Position numbers and translations under genes: made by a program
Part shown: positions 58,466-64,000 of the stretch, piece after piece
Position numbering within the stretch: the stretch's first letter is position 1
How the letters are laid out: each line of letters opens with the position of its first letter
NCBI RefSeq assembly: GCF_007743815.1
Contig: NZ_CP036265.1
Coordinates: forward strand, 3,924,823 to 3,988,822
DNA length: 64,000 nucleotides
Source of the DNA: Alienimonas californiensis
GTDB lineage: Bacteria > Planctomycetota > Planctomycetia > Planctomycetales > Planctomycetaceae
Direction: 5' to 3'
The notes under the pieces: generated by a model
Seen by the model: only the letters and a program-made list of their open reading frames with translations
Database searches by the model: none
Told to the model about the DNA's origin: nothing

Positions 58466-60085
58466 ATGTCCGAATCCGTCGAACCCCGCCCGCCCAAGCC
58501 GGTCGTGCAGGTGATCGTCGACGCCCTCGCCTCCCGGGTGGTGCGGCCGGCGCTGGAGGACGGAAAGCTGCCTCACATCGCCAAGCTCGTGGAGCGGGAG
58601 GGCGTCCGCTGGGACTGCACCTCGATCTTCCCCTCCATCACGCCCGCCGCCACCTGCGCCCTCACGACCGGCCAGTACCCGGACCGCACCCACATCGCCG
58701 GCGCCTACTGGTACGACCCGGAGGAGAAGGACGTCGCCTACTTCGGCGACGACATCTGGACGATCCTGGCGGAAAATCCCGGGGAGTACGTCAACGACTT
58801 CCAGATCGGGCTGAACTTCCACCGCCTCAAGGCGGACACCGTCTTCGAAATGCTGGAGGAGGCCGGACACCCCACGGCGGCCTTGAACAGTATGTGGTTC
58901 CGCGGTCCGCACCGGCACGAAATCTCCCCGCCGGCGGAACTGGAGCTCGCCCCCGGGGTGGAGTTCGCCAAGGAACTGACAGGGCCGACCGTCCTGACGC
59001 TGGCGGACTTCTGCCGCTCCGGCGGCGTCGACGGCGGCCCGGCCCTGGAGGGTCCAGGCGGCCCGACCCGCCGCTACGGGTTCCACGATCAGACCACGTC
59101 CGCCTTCCTGCTCAACCTGTTCGGGCAGATGCATCTGCCGGCGTACACCCTCGCCTATTTTCCGAACAACGATTTCGTGAGTCATGAGGATGGCCCCCGC
59201 AACGCGGTGCACGTCCTCGAGAAATTGGATCGCACGTTGGGCGGATTGTTCGCCCTGTTCGGCGGCGTGGAGAAGTTCCTGGAGACGTTCGCCTTCCTGA
59301 TGACGGGCGACCACAGCCAGACGGACTGTGCGGAGAACCCGAAGGCCCGGGAGATCGACCTGACGGACGTGCTGGCCGAATTCACCGTCGTCCACGGGGG
59401 CGAGTCCTGGAAGGGCGGCGAGGACATCCTGGCCTGCCCGAACATGCGGGCCGCCCAGCTCTACCTGTCTGAGGACGGCCCCTCGCTGGAGACGGTTCGC
59501 GACGCCCTGCTGCGGTGCGAACGGGTCGACCAAGTGATCTGGCGAACGCCGATCCACCGGGCCGGCGGACCGGGCCCGGGGGAGGAACGGACGACGTTCC
59601 ACGTCGCCACCGCCGAGCGCGGCACGCTGCGATTCACCCCGGCCGACGGCCCTGAGGCGGCCGCCGCCCCGGGCTGGAAGCAGGCCGTCGACGACTACGG
59701 CAACCGCTGGCGGTACGAAGGCGACCTCGCCGCGTTGGACGGCGCCGTGACCGCGGGCGAGGACGGCGCCGACCTCATCCGGTTCAAGCACTACCCCAAC
59801 GCCTTCGAGCGAATCGCGACCTCCTTCTTTCAGGAGAGCGGGGCCCTCTGGGCGACGGCGATTCCGGGGGCGGAGTTCCGCCTGCCCCGCACCACGACGC
59901 ACGCCGGCGGGAGCCACGGGTCGCTGCACCTGTTCGACAGCGCCAGCCCGCTGATCTTCGGCGGGCTCCCGGACGACGTGATCGTGCCGGAGCATCCCCG
60001 CACCGTCGACGTCGTCCCGCTGGCGATGCGCTGCCTGCACGTCCAGCCGCCCTGGGAGCCGGGCCAGGGGCGCGTGTGCACCTGA
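58466..60085 (+). CDS. Alkaline-phosphatase-superfamily nucleotide pyrophosphatase/phosphodiesterase
   Basis: A 539-residue metallohydrolase. Metal and nucleophile sites are visible: Asp in VQVIVDALAS, Thr/Ser nucleophile region in IFPSITPAATCALTTGQYPD, Asp/His in YFPNNDFVSHEDG, and Asp/His in LMTGDHSQTD. This is the type I phosphodiesterase/NPP architecture. The absence of a signal peptide suggests a cytoplasmic enzyme. The substrate is unknown; nucleotide or phosphodiester bonds are likely. The ATG at 58466 is the natural start. Confidence 0.88.
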   Translation: MSESVEPRPPKPVVQVIVDALASRVVRPALEDGKLPHIAKLVEREGVRWDCTSIFPSITPAATCALTTGQYPDRTHIAGAYWYDPEEKDVAYFGDDIWTILAENPGEYVNDFQIGLNFHRLKADTVFEMLEEAGHPTAALNSMWFRGPHRHEISPPAELELAPGVEFAKELTGPTVLTLADFCRSGGVDGGPALEGPGGPTRRYGFHDQTTSAFLLNLFGQMHLPAYTLAYFPNNDFVSHEDGPRNAVHVLEKLDRTLGGLFALFGGVEKFLETFAFLMTGDHSQTDCAENPKAREIDLTDVLAEFTVVHGGESWKGGEDILACPNMRAAQLYLSEDGPSLETVRDALLRCERVDQVIWRTPIHRAGGPGPGEERTTFHVATAERGTLRFTPADGPEAAAAPGWKQAVDDYGNRWRYEGDLAALDGAVTAGEDGADLIRFKHYPNAFERIATSFFQESGALWATAIPGAEFRLPRTTTHAGGSHGSLHLFDSASPLIFGGLPDDVIVPEHPRTVDVVPLAMRCLHVQPPWEPGQGRVCT

Positions 60086-60113
60086 TCGGCGGCGACCCCG
60101 CCGAACCCCGCCC

Positions 60114-61529
60114 TCAGGCGGCCGGGACGGCGGCGACGTCCGTGCCGACGGCGTCGGTCTTCGCGGTATCGGCGGCGGCGGTCAATCGCTCGGAGTCCAT
60201 CCGCGGACCGAGCAACATCGCCAGCGGCCGCAGGAACTCCACGTCCTCGCAGACGATCTTCGTCATCGACAGCAGCGGCACCGCCAGCACAGCGCCCGTC
60301 GGACCCCAGATCCAGCCCCAGAACGCCAGACTCAGCAGCACCATCAGCGGGTTCAGGGCGATCGTTTTTCCCAGCACCGCCGGGGTGACGAAGTTGCCCT
60401 CCAGCAGGTTGATCCCCATGTAGCACAGCGGCGCCAGCGCCGCCTCGCCGAGGGAGAACTCCGGCTCCAGATAGGCCACGAGGAACACCGCCGCCGCCCC
60501 GACGAACGCCCCGACGTAAGGGATGAAGTTCAGCAGGCCGGCCATCACGCCCCACAGCACCGGGTTCGGCAGGCCGACCAGCCACATGGCGATGCCGATG
60601 CACACCCCCAACGCCGCGTTGATGATCGACACGAGCATCAGGTAACGGCTGACGCCCTTCTCCGCGGCCCGCGTCAGGCCGACGGCTTCGCGTTTGTCAG
60701 CGATCGTCGGCAGCAGGCCGATCACGTTGTTAAGAATGGCGTCCCCCTCCGCCAGCAGGAAGTAGAGGAACACGAACGCCAGGGCGAACCCGCCGAGGGC
60801 CTCCGGGGCGTCGTTGAACACGCGGTTCAGCAGGCTGGGCGGACGTTCCTCGACCACGAGGGCGGGGGTCTCCTCATCGAGCTGCAATTCGACGCCGCCG
60901 GCTTCGCGGACCTCGGCCGCGGCGGCCGGGCCGACCGCCCCCAGGGCCGCGTAGGCAGGATCTTCGCCGCTGATCTCCCCGGGCTCGCCGCCCGGATTCG
61001 GCCGCTTCGCCGCGGAGATTTCCCCGGAACTGTTGAGCTTGCGTTGCAGGCTTTGAAAGCTGCGGAACAAACGTTCGTTCTGCAGCTTGATCGTGGCGGC
61101 GTCAACCTTGTCCGGAATGCCGCGGACGAAGTCCTCCGCCGGCACCGCCAGCAGAAACATGCCGAACGCCAGCAGCGCCAGCGTGCCCACCAGCACCCCC
61201 GCGGCGCCGGCGTATTCGTTGAGGTGCCACCGTTTGCGGAGGTAGCGCACGACCGGCCGGAACAGCAGGGCCAGCACGAAGGCCAGCGTGAACGGAAGCA
61301 GCACCGCCCGGGCGAAAAACAGCGTGTAGGCCACGGCCAGCGCCGCCAGCACCTCCAGCGCCCGCGTGCGGGCCGTCCAGCCGGGGTCGATCGGTCGCGG
61401 GGGCGGCAGCGTGCCGCCCGGCGGCCCCAGTTCCGGGGGGATGGAGGTCAGCGGCGGAATCGCGTTCAACTCCGCCGGCAGGTCGGGCGAACCGGCGGGG
61501 TCGGGGGCGGCCTGCGAGGCGGTCGTCAT
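60114..61529 (-). CDS. AI-2E family transporter (TqsA/PerM-like)
   Basis: A 471-residue permease with about eight helices. The front half has ALEVLAALAVAYTLFFARAV and LPFTLAFVLALLFRPVVRYL; the C-terminal half has the signature LLNFIPYVGAFVGAAAVFLV, followed by NLLEGNFVTPAVLGKTIALN and PTGAVLAVPLLSMTKI. A large acidic hydrophilic insert sits between helices 3 and 4. Members export diverse small molecules, not only autoinducer-2. Its ATG overlaps the stop of the holin-like gene by four bases. Confidence 0.92.
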   Translation of the reverse strand: MTTASQAAPDPAGSPDLPAELNAIPPLTSIPPELGPPGGTLPPPRPIDPGWTARTRALEVLAALAVAYTLFFARAVLLPFTLAFVLALLFRPVVRYLRKRWHLNEYAGAAGVLVGTLALLAFGMFLLAVPAEDFVRGIPDKVDAATIKLQNERLFRSFQSLQRKLNSSGEISAAKRPNPGGEPGEISGEDPAYAALGAVGPAAAAEVREAGGVELQLDEETPALVVEERPPSLLNRVFNDAPEALGGFALAFVFLYFLLAEGDAILNNVIGLLPTIADKREAVGLTRAAEKGVSRYLMLVSIINAALGVCIGIAMWLVGLPNPVLWGVMAGLLNFIPYVGAFVGAAAVFLVAYLEPEFSLGEAALAPLCYMGINLLEGNFVTPAVLGKTIALNPLMVLLSLAFWGWIWGPTGAVLAVPLLSMTKIVCEDVEFLRPLAMLLGPRMDSERLTAAADTAKTDAVGTDVAAVPAA

Positions 61530-61987
61530 CGGGGCGAAGCCGGGCCGGCGGAGGCGGGGCGCCGAACCGCGGACGGTTCGCCGCTCAGCGAGGCCTTCAC
61601 CCAGGCCAGATTCTGCGAGAAGGCGTCGCTGCTGCGGCGGAACGTGCCCGCGGCCCGCGACAGCCCTTTCCACCCGGACCACGCGATCAGTCCGCCGACC
61701 AACAACCCCGCCGCCGCCGCGATCAGGAACGCCGCCCACTCCGGCAACCCGGCGGCCGCCAAGCCGAAACCGAGGGCGACCAGCGTCACCGGGAACGCGG
61801 AGGCGGCCAGCAGGACGCCGACCGCCACCAGCGCCAACGAACCCGCGGAGCGATTCGCCGCGACCTTGGCGTCAGCGGCCAGCAGCTTCGCCTGGAGTTC
61901 CCCCAACTCCGTCAGGTCCGCCAGCAACGCCGATCCGGTGCGGCCCAACTCGACGGGGGGCAGCGGCGGTCGACCGTTGGTGAACAT
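61526..61987 (-). CDS. Phage-holin-like (YqjE/DUF1469) membrane protein
   Basis: A 153-residue protein with an N-terminal amphipathic helix (LLADLTELGELQAKLLAADA) and two membrane helices (LALVAVGVLLAASAFPVTLV and WAAFLIAAAAGLLVGGLIAW), typical of YqjE-type proteins; the name holin comes from fold, not function. It overlaps the AI-2E permease by four bases. Such genes usually accompany DUF883 and DUF3618 proteins in stress-linked operons, as seen here. Confidence 0.87.
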   Translation of the reverse strand: MFTNGRPPLPPVELGRTGSALLADLTELGELQAKLLAADAKVAANRSAGSLALVAVGVLLAASAFPVTLVALGFGLAAAGLPEWAAFLIAAAAGLLVGGLIAWSGWKGLSRAAGTFRRSSDAFSQNLAWVKASLSGEPSAVRRPASAGPASPR

Positions 61988-62046
61988 GAACGCTCGAACG
62001 AAGAAACGAGGGGGCGGGAACCGGGCCGGGCGCGACCGTGACGGGC

Positions 62047-62346
62047 TCAGCGGCGCTTCAGCAACCAGCCGAGCAACACGCCCGCGGCCGCAGCGGCGCC
62101 AAGCCCGGCGGCCGGATGATTCGCCACCCAGCCGGCGGCGACGTCCTTGATCGTCGGCTCCGGCAGGCGAATCCCCGCCGCGGGCGGCCGCAAACCTGAC
62201 AGCGCCGGGCGAACCGGCGAGGCGCCGCCGCCTGCGGTACGGCCCGGTGCGGCCGAACGGGGGCGGGGGGAACCGGCCGCGGGGGAGGGCTGCGGCGGAG
62301 GGTTCACAGGCGGGGCGAGGACGGGAGGACGGGGGAAACGGTGCAT
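62047..62346 (-). CDS. DUF883-like small membrane protein
   Basis: A 99-residue protein whose last 30 residues (VANHPAAGLGAAAAAGVLLG, then WLLKRR) match the C-terminal anchor of ElaB/YqjD-type (DUF883) proteins. The front half is Pro/Ala/Arg-rich and not conserved. It starts 1 base after the stop of the upstream gene and is thus coupled to it. Related proteins bind ribosomes at the membrane in stationary phase in E. coli; whether this one does is unknown. Confidence 0.72.
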   Translation of the reverse strand: MHRFPRPPVLAPPVNPPPQPSPAAGSPRPRSAAPGRTAGGGASPVRPALSGLRPPAAGIRLPEPTIKDVAAGWVANHPAAGLGAAAAAGVLLGWLLKRR

Positions 62347-62347
62347 C

Positions 62348-62935
62348 TCAGCGGGGGCCGCCGAAGGGTCGGTCGGCGTTGCGGGCGGCGCGATCGCGGG
62401 AGTCGGGATCGCCGGAGGGAGAACCGGCAGCGGTTTGCGGGGGGGCGTCGGCCTTCTGCTCCGCGTCGGCCATGGCGCCGCCGAACATCGTGCCGGCCTT
62501 CTGAGAGAAGTACGCCGTCCCCGCCCGCACCGCGACGTTGCCCAGCACCGCCGCCAGACCCATCCACGGCCCCTTGCCGGAGACGGGGCGTTCGACCGAC
62601 TCGGCGGGACTGGCGCCGGAAGCGTCGGACGACCGGCCGGACCCCGCTTTGCGGGAGGACCTCCGCCCCTTCACCCGCACGACTTTCGGCGAGCGCGGCC
62701 TCGCCGGCACCACCAGGTAGCCCGCCGCCGCGGCCGCCGCGGCACAGGCCAGCGGGGCGGAGCGGACGTAACTGGTCCAGTCCTTCGACCGGCGGACCGC
62801 CTCGGACCACTCCGCCGCGTGGCCGTCCACCCGTTCCCGCACCGCCGCCATCGACGCCAGCAGGGCGGCGGCGTCGTCGGCGTCGGGGCCGGTCCCGGAC
62901 GAACCGGGAGCGAGGGGGGAGCGGGGTGAATCCAA
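62348..62935 (-). CDS. Membrane-associated protein of unknown function
   Basis: A 195-residue protein with an acidic N-terminal stretch, a short hydrophobic helix (APLACAAAAAAAGYLVVPAR), a basic central part (SPKVVRVKGRRSSRKAGS) and a second hydrophobic stretch (WMGLAAVLGNVAVRAGTAYF). I do not recognise a family. It overlaps neither neighbour but lies 1 base from the DUF883-like gene, so it is in the same stress-type operon. Confidence 0.65.
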   Translation of the reverse strand: MDSPRSPLAPGSSGTGPDADDAAALLASMAAVRERVDGHAAEWSEAVRRSKDWTSYVRSAPLACAAAAAAAGYLVVPARPRSPKVVRVKGRRSSRKAGSGRSSDASGASPAESVERPVSGKGPWMGLAAVLGNVAVRAGTAYFSQKAGTMFGGAMADAEQKADAPPQTAAGSPSGDPDSRDRAARNADRPFGGPR

Positions 62936-62982
62936 GGCGGAAACCGTGCGGCGGACGGGGGGGCGACCGGGTCCGGACGCGA

Positions 62983-63312
62983 TCAGTCGAGGTAACGGGC
63001 CACGCTGTCCGGCACCACGTCGCGCAGCGAGGCGAGCATTTTCTCGCCCAGCAGCTCCGCCCGGTTGGGCAGGCTCTTCGGCTGCTCGCGGACGATCCGC
63101 CCCAGCGCGAAGCCCAGGGCGGCGCCGAAGCCCACGCCCAACCCGAAGGCGGTCAGCACCGTGCCGGCGGGGTAGTCCGCGGCGGTCTGCTCGAACTGCT
63201 GACGGTAATGGGCCAGCAGTTGCTCGTCGGACACGTCGGCGGAGTTCTGCTCCGCTTCGGAGTCCGGCGTGTACAGGCCGGAGCCGGTTTGATCGAAAGC
63301 GCCTTCAGGCAT
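62983..63312 (-). CDS. Small membrane protein of the stress-type cluster
   Basis: A 109-residue protein from the ATG at 63312. It has an acidic N-terminus, an amphipathic helix (LLAHYRQQFEQTAADYPAG), one membrane helix (VLTAFGLGVGFGAALGFALG) and a basic helix ending RIVREQPKS. The arrangement is again of the DUF883/DUF3618 type. An upstream frame start at 63399 is not supported by homology. Confidence 0.68.
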   Translation of the reverse strand: MPEGAFDQTGSGLYTPDSEAEQNSADVSDEQLLAHYRQQFEQTAADYPAGTVLTAFGLGVGFGAALGFALGRIVREQPKSLPNRAELLGEKMLASLRDVVPDSVARYLD

Positions 63313-63564
63313 CGGAAACGTCCGGTGAGAGGGGGGCGGCGGGGGCGACGAAGCTCCGCGCTCGAACCCTATCACACCCATCAGGGGCACGGGGCACATG
63401 AGGGAAAGTCCCAGCCTTCGCCCCGGCCCTCCCCCGCCACGACGGCGGACGCCCGGCCGGGCGGTTTGCGGAGGACGTGACGACTCGTATGAAGACGCGA
63501 CGACGGCCGCCCCGCGGGGAGCGGAACGACCGTCGGGTCTCGATCTGCGGAACGCCGGACCGCC

Positions 63565-63999
63565 TCAGGCCGCCTGATAGGCGTCGCGGAGGTCGCGGAT
63601 CTGGTCGTGGTGGGCCTTCACCTCGGCCAGTTGGCGGTGCAGCACGTCGCTGACGGCGCTGCCCGGGTCGGCCTTCACGGCCTCCTCGTACTGGGCTTTG
63701 ATGTGGTCCTCGCCGCGTTCGGCCTCGGCCAGTACGGCGGCCTTATCGTTGCCGGACAGCTTGCTGCGCAGGTCCAGCCAGGTGCGGTGGAAGGCGGCGG
63801 CGATGCTGCCGCGTTCCTGCGGCTCCTTGTTGTTCAGGGCGACCAGGCCCTGCAGCTCGTCCGCGTTCTTGCTGCGGATCTGGCCGATCTGCCGGAACAG
63901 GGCCGCGATCCGGTCGTCGCCGATCTGCTCGGCGGCCTCGGCGAAGCCGTCCTTGCTGTCGATGTTGATCTGAATCAAGTCCTGCAAGTGCGAGAGCGA
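63565..63999 (-). CDS. PA2169-family four-helix-bundle protein (5' end beyond the window)
   Basis: At least 144 residues of a ferritin-like PA2169/DUF2383 protein: HLQDLIQINIDSKDGFAEAA, QIRSKNADELQGLV, FHRTWLDLRSKLSGND, AVLAEAERGEDHIKAQYEEA. The frame runs open to the window edge, and the family normally starts a few residues before the visible HLQDLI, so the true start is probably just outside. Such proteins are stress-linked and of unknown function. Confidence 0.8.
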   Translation of the reverse strand, partial: SLSHLQDLIQINIDSKDGFAEAAEQIGDDRIAALFRQIGQIRSKNADELQGLVALNNKEPQERGSIAAAFHRTWLDLRSKLSGNDKAAVLAEAERGEDHIKAQYEEAVKADPGSAVSDVLHRQLAEVKAHHDQIRDLRDAYQAA

Positions 64000-64000
64000 C

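Noticed and set aside
61526-61987. Prophage from the holin-like gene
   Set aside because: YqjE/DUF1469 proteins share the name but occur in cellular stress operons; no phage structural or lysis genes are near.
1-64000. CRISPR arrays
   Set aside because: The only tandem repeats are coding (27-bp, 21-bp and Gly-rich units), are directly adjacent without spacers, and no cas gene is present.

Overview
The window is a GC-rich (about 70% by eye), gene-dense bacterial chromosome segment with about 62 protein genes, one tRNA and no rRNA. Several features point to a planctomycete: many small secreted or lipid-anchored proteins of unknown function, two cysteine-rich low-complexity surface proteins, a DUF1080 protein, a secreted PEGA lipoprotein, an HisA-like protein of the kind linked to tetrahydromethanopterin, and frequent GTG/TTG starts. 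Placement at family level is not possible from the sequence alone. There is no prophage, no recognisable transposase and no CRISPR array.

Layout. 1-8.4 kb: end of a glycerol kinase, a membrane protein, a DUF1080 protein, an HD phosphohydrolase, a small inverted-repeat element carrying a four-helix-bundle reading frame, a 2Fe-2S ferredoxin, an Mrp-type ATPase and an M24 peptidase. 8.5-13.2 kb: rpsR, mcsA with a visible promoter, a large secreted protein, folE2 and a PEGA lipoprotein. 13.3-20.7 kb: PP2C phosphatase, histidine kinase, Uma2-type nuclease, a FabF-like synthase, a hydrolase and a lone receiver protein. 20.7-25.8 kb: a Cys/Pro-rich surface protein, a Dabb-domain protein, a histidine kinase with a CXXCH motif in its sensor domain, and frr.

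25.9-33.6 kb is a translation block: ffh, rpsP, trmD, rplS, a small unknown and yraN, then an HisA-like gene overlapping truD, then proC. rimM is absent from its usual place between rpsP and trmD. 33.6-39.2 kb (minus strand) holds two secreted proteins, murA, a cysteine desulfurase and a LON-domain protein in a tight, partly overlapping row. 39.2-45.1 kb: nth, dcd, ligA, a Cys/Ser/Tyr repeat protein and folP. 45.1-48.3 kb: an envelope-lipid operon (isochorismatase-like, DUF368 polyprenyl-phosphate carrier, cardiolipin synthase). 48.7-53.4 kb: an S1 protein with a roughly 345-residue disordered N-terminus, a PfkB kinase and a lipoprotein that joins an HExxH protease-like domain to a PA-IL-like domain.

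53.6-64 kb: tRNA-Asp with its own promoter, a MucR-like domain fused to a Gly/Tyr-rich tail, a Wza-like export operon with two lipoproteins, a YflT-like stress protein, an alkaline-phosphatase-superfamily enzyme, an AI-2E-type permease and a run of small membrane/stress proteins (holin-like, DUF883-like, PA2169-like).

The most unusual signal is a set of imperfect inverted repeats whose arms are built from short iterated purine-rich words. One copy (4127-4553) frames a complete four-helix-bundle coding frame; three others (24681-24761, 27923-27982, 39920-40017) are empty hairpins in gene junctions. The architecture resembles 23S rRNA intervening sequences living outside rRNA.
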